Both the position numbers and the translations under genes were made by a program. The notes under the pieces were generated by a model. It worked only from the letters and a program-made list of their open reading frames with translations, searched no databases and was not told the origin of the DNA. From Capra hircus (taxonomy: Eukaryota > Chordata > Mammalia > Artiodactyla > Bovidae), in the NCBI RefSeq assembly GCF_001704415.2, contig NC_030808.1, positions 132,199,089 to 132,263,088 on the forward strand: a stretch of DNA of 64,000 nt, written 5' to 3'. Position 1 is the first letter of the stretch. Every line of letters begins with the position of its first letter. This document shows, one piece after another, positions 12,015-24,629 of the stretch.

Positions 12015-12239
12015 AACATGTCACAAATAACTTTTTTTTTTAAGTTTTTTATTTTTAAAATTTTAAAATCTTTAATTCTTACATGCGTTCCCAAACATGA
12101 ACCCCCCTCCCACCTCCCTCCCCATAACATCTCTCTGGGTCATCCCCATGCACCAGCCCCAAGCATGCTGTATCCTGCGTCAGACATAGACTGGCGATTC
12201 AATTCTTACATGTTAGTATAACATGTCACAAATAACTTT
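12015..12239 (-). mobile_element. Short 5'-truncated L1 (3' UTR) with perfect target duplication
   Basis: The 20-bp aacatgtcacaaataacttt is identical at 12015-12034 and 12220-12239. Between them is a T run (minus-strand poly-A) and about 170 bp of L1 3' UTR in reverse complement, including ccccctcccacctccctcc and the caccagccccaagcatgctg motif. The perfect duplication suggests a relatively young insertion. Confidence 0.92.
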
Positions 12240-12959
12240 AAATCATTAGTGCTGCCATATTGATATAGCTCATTTGTGTAGCTATATTTTATTCTGTACA
12301 CATATAATGTAATTTTGTGAAACATTCTTTTATAAATATTTTAGATTGATACTTTTGCCCCAGTAAGCAGCACTTAAAGTATCCAGGCAGGTGCGTATTT
12401 TTTCTATGTAGGAAGAAGAAATATATAAATATTTATAGACAAGAGGGCAGATTTTGGCAGATATGACTGGCCACTTACCAAATTTATTTTTCCTTTTTCA
12501 TAGTGGATAAAGTTCCAGAAAGGTACTGGCGAAAACAGACTTCATGCTTCCCAGTTATCTAGATATGGCTAGTTTATACGTTCTTACTAATGAAGTATTG
12601 GACAAAGTATTATTCCAAAGCTGAATTATAAAAATCTGTCATGCTTTTCTATGTTTTTTCTTCCATTAGCTGGCTTTGGACTTCTCATGATCAACCTTGG
12701 AAGCCTCTTATAGAGGATGACCTTATATGACCTTAAAAGGTGATAGAGGATGTTAGAGCCTCTGTCACCTTAGCTCCCAGAATGATTGTGTGACTGGTAT
12801 TTTACATGTTCTTCTCTCGGAGAGATTGTGGGTGTATTATTAGAAATGTTTTTTTCTTGTAATCTTGGAGTAATATCTTTCTCTGCTCCTTAACTGAGGG
12901 CAGCCAACATTTAAATGTAATGTATGTTTCTTAAGGTGGAAGGTTAAATCATTGGTTTA
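12240..12959. other. Intron sequence, nothing recognised
   Basis: No supported exon or repeat. Confidence 0.4.
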
Positions 12960-13457
12960 GAACTTTCTTTTATTATACAGTACATGAAGCTATAAATTTC
13001 CCTCTAAGCACTGTTTTACCTGCATTCTACAAATTTTGATATGTTGTACTTTCATTATCATTCAGTTCAAAATATTGCCTAATTACCAAAACATTTGGGA
13101 TATTTCAGATAACGTTTTTGTTGCTGATGTCTAATTTAAATCCATCATATTCAGAGAATTTTCCCTCTGTTTTTTTTATCCTTGAGAAGTCATAGAGGCT
13201 TGCTGTTCGGTCTTTTGGTGAATGTTCAGTGTGCAGCTAAAAGGAATGTGTATTCTGTAATTGTTGGTGTAGTGATTGTATGTTGAATAGATCATGTTTA
13301 TTAGCAGTGCTGTTCAAATATTCTATATGTTTACTATTTTTTGTGTTTGCTTCTTCCCTCAGTTACCAATAGAGGTGTAGTAAAAATCTTGCCTATAGTT
13401 GTCTATTTGCACATTTTTCCTTGTAGTTCACGTTTTGCTTTATGTATTTGGGGACTC

Positions 13458-13458
<1 letters not shown>

Positions 13459-13500
<42 letters not shown>
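13459..13500 (+). repeat. (CTG)14 trinucleotide microsatellite
   Basis: Forty-two bases of perfect CTG at the end of the BOVA2 copy; equivalent to the AGC repeats frequent at ruminant SINE ends. Confidence 0.97.
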
Positions 13501-13502
<2 letters not shown>

Positions 13503-13763
13503 AAGTCGCTTCAGTTGTGTCCTACTCTGTGCGACCCCATAGATGGCAGCCCACCAGGCTCCCCCGTCCCTGGGATTCTCCAGGCAAGAACACTGGAGTG
13601 GGTTACCATTTCCTTCTCTAATGCATGAAAGTGAAAAGTGAAAGTGAAGTCACTCAGTCATGTCCGACTGTTCGCTACCCCATGGACTGCAGCCTACCAG
13701 GCTCCTCCATCCATGGGATTTTCCAGGCAAGAGTATTGGAGTGGGGTGCCATCGCCTTCTCCA
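13459..13763 (-). mobile_element. BOVA2 dimeric SINE, antisense, with (CTG)14 end
   Basis: Begins with 14 uninterrupted CTG units (13459-13500), then the two Bov-A monomers joined by tgcatgaaagtgaaaagtga, ending ggtgccatcgccttctcc. The plus-strand frame through it translates the repeat as poly-alanine, which is not a real protein. Confidence 0.95.
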
Positions 13764-14164
13764 TTATTTGGATGTATAAACATTTGTAATCACTTTATCT
13801 TCCTGATTATTTACCACTTTATTATTATAAGGTTTTTAAAAAATCTTTGTCATATTCCTTGTCTTGATTTCTTTGTCTAATATAACAATCATAACAGTAT
13901 TTTATAGTTAAAGTTTTCATGGTATACATTTATTCTCCATTTTACTATAACCTATATGTGCTGTTATATTCAAAGTATGTCTCTTGTAAATATCATGTGA
14001 TTGATTTTTATTCAGTCTGGATTGTCTGTGTTTCAGGAGTAGTCTTTATTAGTCTATTTGCTTGGTTTTGTTTTAGTTTTCTTTGTGAAGTTTTCATGTT
14101 GCTTTTATTTGAAGGTATCTTTCTGCCATATACAAAATTCTATATAGCCTGTTTTTAATTTTCT

Positions 14165-14350
14165 GCACCTTTATTGAGATATACTATATGTGTGTGTTGG
14201 GAGGGGAATACTAATTCATCCATGAGAGAGGAGGAAATCCTGCCACTTGCAACAACTTAGATGAACCTTGAGGCCATTGTACTAGGTTCAGTACATCAGA
14301 GAAAGACAGACAACACTGTGTAACACTTACATGTGGAATATTAAAAAAAA
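14165..14350 (+). mobile_element. L1 3' UTR fragment, sense
   Basis: Contains aaatcctgccacttgcaaca and acatgtggaatattaaaaaa, the same block seen at 2100-2225. Opposite in strand to its neighbours. Confidence 0.7.
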
Positions 14351-15169
14351 AGATATTGAAGTTATTTCCTTATTTTGACCATTGTGAATGCAGTGAACAT
14401 AAGAGTGCAGATATTTCAATAAAATCCTAATTTTATTTCCTTTATATATATATACCCATAAGTGGGATTTCTGGAGTATGTGGTGGTTCTAGTTTTTAAT
14501 TTTATGATGAACATCTGTACTGCTTTATGTAGTGGCTGTACTAGTTGACATTTGCACTAACAGTGCACACTCTCACCAACACTTGTTATGTCTTATCTTT
14601 TTGATAATAGCCATTCCAAACTGGGGTGGCATTAATATCTTATTGCGGTTTTAATTTGTATTTTCTTGATGATTAAATGATGTTGAGTGTCTTTTCATGT
14701 ATTTCTTAGCCATTTGTATGTGTTCTCTGTAAAACTATTCAAATTCTTTGCCAGGTTTTAATTGGATTGTTTTCTATTAAAGTTAGTGATTTATTAATTT
14801 GATTTAATATAGAAATACAAGTTTTACATTGTATAGAAATGCAGCTGTTTTCTGAATGTTGATTTTGTATCCTGTAACTTATTGCATCCTGCAACTTGTT
14901 GACTTGTTTTTTCATGGAGTCTTGAAGATTTTCTACATGGAAGGTCATTATCTGCAAAAACATTTTTTTATTGCTTCCTTTTCTTTTTGGATACCTTTTA
15001 TATACCTTTTAAAATACATTTTCTTTTTCTTGACTGATTGCTTTGGCTAGGAGAGTTGAATAGGAGTGATGATAAGAGTGCAGTTTTAATCTTTTATTCT
15101 ATTCATGTGGTGTATCACATTTATTTTTGCATCTTGCACCATCCTTGCATCACTGGAACAAATCCTGCT

Positions 15170-15454
15170 TCAGTTCAGTTCAGTTGCTCAGTTGTGTCCG
15201 ACTCGTTGCAACTCCAGGAATTGCAACACGCCAGGTATCCCTGTCCATGCCATCTCCCGGAGTTTACTCAGACTCAAGTCCATTGAGTCCGTGATGCCAT
15301 CCAGCCATCTCATCCTCTGTCGTTCCCTTCTCCTCCTGCCCCCAATCCCTCCCAGCATCAGAGTCTTTTCCAATGAGTCAACTCTTCACATGAGGTGGCC
15401 AAAGTACTGGAATTTCAGCTTTAGCATCATTCCTTCCAAAGAAATCCCTGGGTT
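15170..15454 (-). mobile_element. BovB 3' end, antisense
   Basis: gttcagttcag tail then BovB C-terminal text in reverse complement up to gaaatccctggg. Short 5'-truncated copy inside L1. Confidence 0.92.
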
Positions 15455-15825
15455 AGTCAAGGTATATGATCCTTTTAATACATTGTTGAGTTTGATTTGC
15501 TAATATTCCTACAGGATTTTTGCATCTGTGTTCTTCAGGAATATTGGCGTTTTCTTGTGGTGTATTTTTGTCTGGCTTTGGTATCAGAGTAATATTGGCC
15601 TCATAAAATGTGTTTGGAAGACCTCTACCATCTTCCTAGAATGTTTGTTAAAAGTCATCAGTGAAGCCTTCTGGTCCTGGACTTTATTTGTTGCGAGGTT
15701 TTTAGTTACTGTCAATCTCCTTGCTAGTAACTGGCTAGTTCAGATTTTTTATTTCATCATGAGATAGTCTTACTAGGTTATTTGTTTCTAGGAATTACTC
15801 ACTTTTTAAAATCAGGTTTAATTAT

Positions 15826-15948
15826 TTTTTTGAATATTTGGTCCCACCCTTGCAGCATGTGGGATCTTAGTTCCCTGGTCAGGGATTGAACCCACACCCC
15901 CTTTGTTGGAGGCCAGAATCTTAACCACTGTATCTCTGGGGAAGTCCT
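15826..15948 (-). mobile_element. CHR-type tRNA SINE, antisense
   Basis: Reverse complement of the CHR head: gcagcatgtgggatcttagt, cagggattgaacccacaccc, ttaaccactgtatctctggg, ending gaagtcc. Confidence 0.85.
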
Positions 15949-16368
15949 GAAATTTAGTAATTTTTTCCCTAGGTTCTCTAGTTTGTTGGCCTATGATTGT
16001 TCACAGTAGTCTTTCATCATCCTTGCATTTTTGTGGAATCAGCTGTAATACTTCTTTTATTTCTGAGTTTGTTTATTTCAGTCTTTTTTTCTTGGTGAGT
16101 CTAGATAAAGGTTTTGTCAGTTTCGTTTACTTTTTCAGAGAACCAGTTCTTAATTTCTACTTGAATCTTTATCATTATATTTCCATCTCTCCACTTATTT
16201 TGAGCTTCATTCCTTCAAGTTTCTTGAAGTATAATCTTAGGTTGTTGATTTTTCTTGTCTCTTGAGATGGGTGTTTATCACAGTGAACTTCCTTCTTAGA
16301 ACTGCTTTTGTTGTATCCCATAAATTTTGGTGTTATATTTCCATTTTCATTTTTCCCAAGAGAAGGAG

Positions 16369-16500
16369 AAAGCATTAGAGAGGAACTACAAAAACAGCCT
16401 GAAAGCAATTAATAAGGTGGCAGTCACACATACATATCAATAATTACTTTAAATGTGAATTCAGTAAGGTCTGTAATCAAAAGATACAGTAATAGATAAC
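16369..16500 (+). mobile_element. L1 fragment, sense
   Basis: Contains cagtcacacatacatatcaa and aattactttaaatgtgaatt, an ORF2 block in sense orientation, between two antisense L1 pieces. Confidence 0.6.
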
Positions 16501-16544
16501 AAATTTCTATTTATTTATACCAATAAAAGTAATATATTCTGTAT

Positions 16545-17735
16545 TGAATTCTTCAGTATAGTCATTGTATTCTTCAGTTTCAGAATTTGTTTGGTTACTT
16601 TGTTTTTTGTTTCTTTGTTGAACTCATTTTGTTCTTGTATTTTTTTTTTTCCTGATACATTAGTTTTTTATCTGTGTTCTCTTATAGCTCTCTGACCATC
16701 TGCAGAGTAATTATTTTGAGTCTCCTTGTCTGTCAAAGATCTCCTGAATCTGCCAGTTATTGTCGGCTTACTATGTTCTTTGGTAGAGATACATTCCCCC
16801 AATTCTTCATAATCCCAGTTGCTTTGTTTTCATGTCTGTTCATTTGAAGAAGCAGTTAACCTCTTCCAGAATATATAGACTGAATTTGATAAGGGTCAGC
16901 CTCTCACCTGTGAGTGAGAGTACACTGGCACATGCTGTGACCCTGGGTATGGTGATGCAGGGTGCCAATGTGGGGAACATGTGGTAGTTTGGATCCCTGT
17001 GGGCAGGCATGATGTGTACTTAGCTCAGGCCACTGGGCTACACACCATTGACAACTGTGTGGTTCTTGCTCAGCACTGAGAGGAACCTTGTAGTAGTTCT
17101 AAGCAGTGCCTTCACTAGGGATTTATCAGCTAGGGACCAAGGTAGGCTGTTGCAGAGGCCAGTTGCAGGCATACATACAGTGATGAGGGCCACTGCAGAC
17201 AACAAGGATTCGTGCTCACTATGGTCTCCTTGGCTAAACTGGAGTTCCTGGCCATCAGTGTCATCATCTATGGTTGCACACACTCTGCCCACATGTGCAC
17301 ACTGCTTTGAAGGCTGCCAGAGGTCATTGGGCTGGGTTTTTGCAGTGCACAGCTTGGAGTGGCTAAGTATAGGTGGACTTGTTGGTATTGGCCAATGACA
17401 GGAGGCAGGGCCTTTTCTGGGCCCACAAGAAGCTATGGGGTGCCTTCGTTGTAGGTGCTCTCACTAGTGGCTGCGTATCCCTCCCATCCCTTCTGTGCAT
17501 GCTCACTGCACGGGAGGCCAGTGATGGATGTCAGTCTGGTAGTGCACAGTTGGAGGGACAATCCCTGAGCATGAACACAGTGGTCTAGTTCAGTGTGGGG
17601 AGGTGGTATTAGGCTGGTATTTTGCATTTGTGCAGCTACAGCAGCCCCAGTTGGCTGCAGGTGTGGCTGTCTGGCTCCTTGGTGGGTAGAGATTCAGGGG
17701 GCTGGCATCTTAAACTCTCACAGCTGTAGAGAACT
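16545..17735 (-). mobile_element. Older L1 ORF1 end and 5' UTR-like region, antisense
   Basis: The stretch ttcttgtatttttttttttc / ctctgaccatctgcagagtaattattttgag resembles reversed L1 ORF1 text. It is followed by about 900 bp of GC-richer sequence (17000-17735), as expected for an L1 5' UTR. The 116-codon plus frame at 17048-17398 has no recognisable domain and probably reflects this composition. Confidence 0.5.
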
Positions 17736-18449
17736 ATAACATATTATAATCTTTCTTCCCCCCTCCATTGTGTGTGTGTATGTTTATTTCTTTATTTTAT
17801 ATATTTATAAGATATAAAATATCCTTATTTATAAAATAGCCGCTGTAGTGGCCAAGTGTAGGTTTGGTATTGGTAGGAAAAGGTTACAGAGAGGGACTCA
17901 GGCAGTTGACATCAATGAACACAAACACAAATAACTTTGGGGGAAAAGCTGGCAAGATCTGTAGGGGTCTACAGTGACTATGCTGGCCTTTGGCTTTCTC
18001 ATTGGTGAAATTTGCTGAGTTTGTCTGAAGAGCTGTTCTCTGTGAACTGTGATCCCTCTGGCTGCTTCTCTGTTAATAATATTACTTCTGCTTTTATTCG
18101 TTGTTCATAGCTGGGTCAATAACATCTCAGGTGGCTGGGCTTGGTGGAATGAAACCAAAGCCGAACCTCTGTACAATGCACTGTGAAGCTGGGGAAGCTG
18201 GTCAGTCACCCCACACTCCTTTTTTTTGGCAGGAAGAGTTCTTTTTAGCTGTGGAAGATTTCTTCTTAGCACTGAAGGGTGCCAGTTTGGGGGATGGGAT
18301 GATGCAGGCAAAATGAATTTAACCTTCATTTTCTTCTAATGTGAATGTTCTCAGTTTTGTTGTTCTTAAAACTTCATAAGTGGACTATAGAGATCTCCTG
18401 GATCTTTTTTTGTTCTTGGATAGCTGTTCAGTCATTGGTTTGTTTGTTT
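17736..18449. other. Intron sequence, nothing recognised
   Basis: Moderately GC-balanced stretch near 18100-18320 is open on both strands for about 70 codons but has no identifiable motif or splice structure. Confidence 0.4.
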
Positions 18450-18727
18450 TTTTAAAAAAGATTCAGTTATTTATATATGGCTGTGCTAGGTCTTCCTTGC
18501 TGCTTGAGTACTTTCTCTAGTTGCAGTAAGCAGGTGCTACTTTTCATTGGAGTGCGTGTGCTTCTCATTGTGGTAGCTTTTCTTGTTGTAGAGCATGGGC
18601 TCTGTAATTGCAACATATGGGCTTAGCTGCTCCGCAGCATATGGAATCTTTGTTCCTCGGCCTGGGATGGAATCCATGTCTCCTGCTTTGGCAGAATTCT
18701 TAACTACTAGACCACCAGGGAAGCTCC
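18450..18727 (-). mobile_element. CHR-type (long form) SINE, antisense
   Basis: Runs from the ttatttatatatggctgtgc tail through the gttgtagagcatgggctctg body to cttaactactagaccaccag, ending ggaagctcc. Confidence 0.85.
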
Positions 18728-19114
18728 AGACATTGATTTTTATGGGATGATGGAGAAGCTGGGTTTTATTCCAACCAACAGGCAGTTTTTCTTTCTTTCT
18801 TTCTTTAAATATATCATTCTATTATTCACTGGCTTTTATTATTTTCTATGAGAAGTGTGCCATATATCTTATCCTTTTATCTCATGTATGTACCCTATGG
18901 TTTTTTTTTTCCTCTTTATAAAATGTTCCCAGCTATTTAGTTTTGAGGTACCTTATGAAGTTTTTATTTTATCCTCCTCTTCACCTATCAGCCAAGGCCC
19001 TGTAAATTATGACAAGTTGTATCATCCACATGCTTGTGTCCATGCTTGGTAATGTCTCTGACAGTTATCAGTCTGCCAGTCTAAGAAAGGCTTATCTTTT
19101 TGGAGTTAACTTTA
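18728..19114. other. Intron sequence, nothing recognised
   Basis: No supported exon or repeat; short ttct repeats near 18790. Confidence 0.4.
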
Positions 19115-19258
19115 GATTCTTAGGATGAGATGATTGGATGGCATCATCAACTCAGTGGACATGAATAAGCTCTTGGAGATAGTGAAGAATAGGGAAGCCT
19201 GGGGTGCTGCATTCCATGGGGTTGCAAAGATTCAGACACAACTGAGCAACTACCACCA
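19115..19258 (+). mobile_element. BovB 3' end fragment, sense
   Basis: Contains gatgagatgattggatggca, then catggggttgcaaagattca and acacaactgagcaactac: the last codons and 3' end of BovB. About 145 bp. Confidence 0.85.
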
Positions 19259-19439
19259 CCATTGTATTTTCTTTATACTTTAAAAACCAAATCTACCAGA
19301 CGCTAATGTGTTGAGAGAGAGTTGTTATTTACACCAGCTTTTAATAAAGGGTCTTCCCCTTAAACATAGAAGGAAATATGATTGCTCCTCAGATCACTAA
19401 AGAAGAGAAATGTTCAATCAGAATGGGTTAAAATAAAAG

Positions 19440-20095
19440 GGCTGATGAGATCTAGAATTGGTGATACGTGGAGCACTGAATATCGGTATCGTGTGTTGCT
19501 GGAGGAAGTATATACCTGTTTTGGAAAATAGTGTGACATTGTATACTAAACCTCAATATATATGTGTTGTTTGTTAATAACTCTGCTACTAGGTATGTAT
19601 ACAGCAGAAAAAACATTTATGTGAGGATATGTGTATAGTTGTGTTCGTAATAATTTTATTTGCAATAGCCCTAAAATGGAAACAACTCTCATGTACATCA
19701 ATAGTAAATTGGATTGTAAGATAAGTATGTTAAGTCAATGAAGCACTGTCCAGCAGTACAAACAAGGAATTACTAATAACACATAGTAACATGACTGAAT
19801 CTCACTGCTAAAACATTGAAATAAATCAAACACAAAACATAATAGTATTGACATGAATTTCAAAAGCATATCTATTGTTAAGGAATAATAATTAAGCTAT
19901 TTGCTTGCCAAATGGTTACTAACTAGAAGGGAACATGGGGCAGCCTGTTTTGGTTCTGGAGGTGTTTTTTATATTTGCATTTTGGTTATGGTTATACAGG
20001 TGCATGTATATGTAAACTTTCATCAAGGAATATCTTAAGATTTCTGGATTAATTATACATAGTTGTAGCTAAGTACAGAAATAAAAGTTTACTTG
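19440..20095 (+). mobile_element. Old L1 3' end, sense
   Basis: Diverged L1 3' text: a gtgttgctggaggaagtata-like block, aataactctgctactaggta, gcaatagccctaaaatggaa, and a late gttatacaggtgcatgtata motif. Confidence 0.55.
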
Positions 20096-20199
20096 AAACT
20101 TTTAAAAAAGTAATTTTTATCTATTTCCTGTGCTTCCCCTTCACCCCCAGCAAAACTCTCAATAGTTATGCCTGGTAGTATGCTAAGTAGAATTACATT

Positions 20200-20850
20200 A
20201 AATTTATCTAACAATTTGGAAAGACTTTCTTGATGCAGCATGAAGCTTTTTTAATATGGAACTTATTTAAGTCATTTTCTGTAACCTAAAGGTGGTTTTA
20301 TAATGTTCTTCATTAAAATTTATGTAGTCCTTCGATTTGTTTTTAGATGATTTTAGTTGTGAGCAGCCTTCTCAATCCATTTATATTTCATAATATTGCT
20401 AATGTTCAAATTTGATTTTGTACTTTTATCTTTTGTCAGTTGTAAAATTTTTAATTAATCTTTATATTGCATTAGTAGAGACTCAGTAGAAAAGGAGAAT
20501 TGTCCTTATTGATATTTTACTAATTTTTGCATAAACTAAAATCTTTAAAATATGTGTTAAATGCTTAGGGATACAGCCTTGCCTCATTCTTCTTAGAGCT
20601 GAAAAGTGTTAAAGTTTCCACAAGAAATCTGTTTTGGCCTTTGTCTTTATGTTGTTTACCAACATATCACATAAGCCCAGTTTTTCTAGATATGTTTTTA
20701 TTAAGCATGGCTCCAAGATTTTTATCAGATACCTTTTGAGATCTGGTATTATAATCATTTATTTTTCTTCTTTACATTGTTGATTAATCGAATTGAGTTC
20801 CTAATTTTGAATCGTCCTTGTGTGTAGGGAAAAATGTATTTTATTATATA
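20200..20850 (-). mobile_element. Old L1 ORF2 fragment, antisense
   Basis: Diverged reverse-complement L1 RT-region text, e.g. gatctggtattataatcatt and tacattgttgattaatcgaa, about 200 bp upstream of the STAG1 exon. Confidence 0.5.
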
Positions 20851-20984
20851 TGGTCTTAATTTTATATTATATATATAATTTAATATATATTATATGTGAT
20901 TTAATTAAGTAGTTTTCTTGTTTAAATAGCTACACATAGAAAACCAATAATTTATCGAAAATTCATTTGCTGTAATGTCAATTT

Positions 20985-21965
<981 letters not shown>

Positions 21966-21966
21966 T

Positions 21967-22094
21967 TATTTGCTATTTATTTATTTGGCCATGCCATGCA
22001 GTGTGCGACATCTTAATTCTCCAGCTGGGAATCCAGTCTGGCCTGCTGCAGTGGAAGTGTGAAGTCTTGATCACTGGACCACCAAGAAAGTCCC
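21967..22094 (-). mobile_element. CHR-type SINE, antisense, partial
   Basis: Contains tatttggccatgccatgcag, gggaatccagtctggcctgc and cttgatcactggaccaccaa, ending gaaagtcc. Confidence 0.75.
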
Positions 22095-22204
22095 TGTTGA
22101 GTTTTTAAAAAAGGGTGTTTAGCAAAGAAAAGGAGGGAAATATACCAGTAGTTCACTGAACTGCTTAATACCAAGAGACTAATAAAATTGGTTACAATTT
22201 AATG

Positions 22205-22400
22205 ACTGTTTCAGCTTGGCAGTATATGTGCCAAGCTGTATGCTTTACATACATTAGCTCGTTTAATATTGGTTTGACAGTTTTATCAGTCAGATATGAT
22301 TTTTATTCTGTTGTTCAACAAACTAAGGATTCAGGGCTTAGGTTAGTTTTTGGACATCATCCAATTTTTAAGTGCCAAATTCATGATTCAGATTCAGGCT
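22205..22400 (+). mobile_element. MIR SINE
   Basis: Diverged core-SINE text: tgtgccaagctgtatgcttt acatacattagctcg, then a degraded run to gtgccaaattcatgattcag. Ancient mammalian repeat. Confidence 0.55.
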
Positions 22401-22980
22401 TGTCGCTATCTTTAGTCTCCATGTCTAACCACAAGATGTAGTGTAGGAACGACAAGATGGAGCTTCTGATTCAACCTAGGTTGTGTGTATGTGTGAATAT
22501 GGGGATATTTGTAAGAAAGTGCATCTCAAAGGAACAAACTTGATACTGGAACTGAGGTGTTGAGTCCAAGTTAACAGTTGGTATAAAAATTCCAGAAGAA
22601 GAGAAAGTACAGCACACTCTAGTGCATAAAGAAAGTTTGTGGCAGCAACCGGAGCATAGAGTTAGATGAGGATTGGCAAGAGATTCGTTTATTTGAAGGA
22701 AAGTGAGTTTGTTAATTGTACAGTCTTAAACAGGGAAAGGCAATTACTGAGTGAAGTGCTTTACATATGTGTTCTTGTCTAATCTATGTAAGTGTCCTAT
22801 TAGAATGAGTTTCGATTTTGAAAGAAATCGTAGTCTTAAAATATTTTGCTTTTGTAAATTGTTTGTATGGTTAAAAACACACACACAAGAGAAATGTAAA
22901 TCAAAAAGCCTTTACTACATCTTGCTTTACCATCTATCTCCACAGAGTTACTTCTTAACTCCTTTGTTGTATATCCATCT
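22401..22980. other. Intron sequence, nothing recognised
   Basis: No supported exon or repeat before the BovB; short gtctgtctgt repeat near 22980. Confidence 0.4.
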
Positions 22981-22984
22981 GTCT

Positions 22985-24057
22985 GTCTGTATCTGCTTTA
23001 TTGACTATGCCAAAGCCTTTGACTGTGTGGATCTCAATAAACTGGAAAATTCTGAAAGAGATGGGAATACCAGACCACCTGACCTGCCTCTTGAGAAACC
23101 TATATGCAGGTCAGGAAGCAACAGTTAGAACTGGACATGGGACAACAGACTGGTTCCAAATAGGAAAAAGAGTATGTCAAGGCTGTATATTGTCACCCTG
23201 CTTGTTTAACTTCTATGCAGAGTACATCATGAGAAACACTGGGCTGGAAGAAGCACAAGCTGGAATCAAGATTGCCGGGAGAAATATCAATCACTTCAGA
23301 TATGCAGATGACACCACCCTTATGGCAGAAAGTGAAGAGGAACTAAAGAGCCTCTTGATGAAAGTGAGAGGAGAGTGGAGAAGTTGGCTTAAAGCTCAAC
23401 ATTCAGAAAACGAAGATCATGGCATCCGGTCCCATCACTTCATGGGAAATAGATGGGGAAACAGTGGAAACAGTGTCAGACTTTTTTTTGGGCTCCAAAA
23501 TCACTGCAGATGGTGACACAGCCATGAAATTAAGACGCTTACTCCTTGGAAGGAAAATTATGACCAACCTAGATAGCATATTGAAAAGCAGAGACGTTAC
23601 TTTGCCGACTAAGGTCCGTCTACTGTAGGTTATGGTTTTTCCCGTGGTCATGTATGGATGCGAGAGTTGGACTGTGAAGAAGGTTGAGTGCCGAAGAATT
23701 GATGCTTTTGAACTGTGATGTTGGAGAAGACTCTTGAGAGTCCCTTGGACTGCAAGGAGATCCAACCAGTCCATTCTGAAGGAGATCAGCCCTGGGATTT
23801 CTTTGGAAGGAATGATGCTAAAGCTGAAACTCCAGTACTTTGGCCACCTCATGCGAAGAGTTGACTCATTGTAAAAGACTCTGATGCTGGGAGGGATTGG
23901 GGGCAGGAGAAGGGGACGACCCAGGATGAGATGGCTGGATGGCATCACGGACTCGATGGACGTGAGTCTGAGTGAACTCTGGGAGTTAGTGGTGGACTTA
24001 GAGGCCTGGTGTGCTGCGATTCATGGAGTCACAAAGAGTCCGACATGACTGAGCTAC
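22985..24057 (+). mobile_element. BovB, sense, 5' truncated within the RT domain
   Basis: Begins just before RT motif A (FIDYAKAFD at 22998-23024) and runs to the 3' end. The YADD box is intact near 23300-23311 (FRYADDTTLMAESEEELKS). The frame is broken by single-base losses (around 23370, 23515) and stops (about 23626, 23717). In a non-LTR retrotransposon these motifs are the RT palm; without the endonuclease and with the breaks it is dead. Confidence 0.95.
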
Positions 24058-24061
24058 TGAA

Positions 24062-24291
24062 AAGAAAGTGAAAGTGACCGGTGGCTCAGAGGTTAAAGTG
24101 TCTGCTTGGAATGCGGGAGACCTGGGTTCGATCCCTGGGTCGGGAAGATCCCCTGGAGAAGGAAATGGCAACCCACTGCAGTACTTGTGCCTGGAGAATC
24201 CCATGGAGGGAAGAGCCTGGTAGGCTACTAGTCCATGGGGTCACAAAGAGTCGGACATGATTGAGCGACTTCACTTTCACTTTCACTTTCC
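24062..24291 (+). mobile_element. Bov-tA SINE, sense, directly behind BovB
   Basis: tRNA-derived head (ggtggctcagaggttaaagt, cctgggttcgatccctgggt), Bov-A part (gagaaggaaatggcaaccca), and tail of cactttcactttcacttt. It follows the BovB 3' end within a few bases. Confidence 0.92.
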
Positions 24292-24629
24292 CTCTTTTCC
24301 AGAATCAAAGCATTCCTTTTTATGTATGTACAACAGTTTATTTAACTAGTTGTCTGTTAACAGCACATTGACTACTATCTGTTGTCTTTTGCTCTTACAA
24401 TGAGTAATTTCATGTGTACCTCATTTGTTCTTTGTGGCAGAATGAATATCTGTAGGTTTTTATATTTTTAATTATATTAGATATTGCCAAATTTCCTGTT
24501 ATGGAAATTATGTCCATTTTACTCCTATCAGTACTATATGAAAATAATCTGTTTCTATTTGGTCTTTTTAACAAAGTGTTTTTATCAAATTTTTTTATTG
24601 GTCTTATGAATAATTTAAAAATACATGAT
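24292..24629. other. Intron sequence, possibly old L1
   Basis: Text such as ttgtctgttaacagcacatt is compatible with very old L1 but not decisive. Confidence 0.35.

Larger units (their letters stand above)
12960..14158 (-). mobile_element. L1 ORF2 5' portion, antisense, interrupted by BOVA2
   Basis: Reverse-complement L1 text: ctataaatttccctctaagc, gtgttgtactttcat-like block, tcatagaggcttgct, gttaccaatagaggtgtagt, and after the SINE tatgtctcttgtaaatat. This corresponds to the endonuclease half of ORF2. It has many frame breaks. Confidence 0.75.
14360..16368 (-). mobile_element. L1 ORF2 C-terminal half and 3' UTR, antisense, interrupted
   Basis: Reads from the 3' UTR (cccataagtgggatttctgg, ccaacacttgttatgtctta) back through ORF2 (gcatcctgcaacttgttgac, ttgctttggctaggag) to the cttccttcttagaactgctt block. 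A BovB (15170-15454) and a CHR SINE (15826-15948) interrupt it. Not coding. Confidence 0.82.

Noticed and set aside
13341..13628. Plus-strand frame with a poly-alanine run
   Set aside because: The alanines are the (CTG)14 end of a BOVA2 SINE and the rest is SINE and L1 text; no gene.
17048..17398. GC-rich 116-codon frame as a hidden exon or gene
   Set aside because: No domain, no splice sites, and adjoining text resembles antisense L1 ORF1; better explained as an L1 5' UTR.
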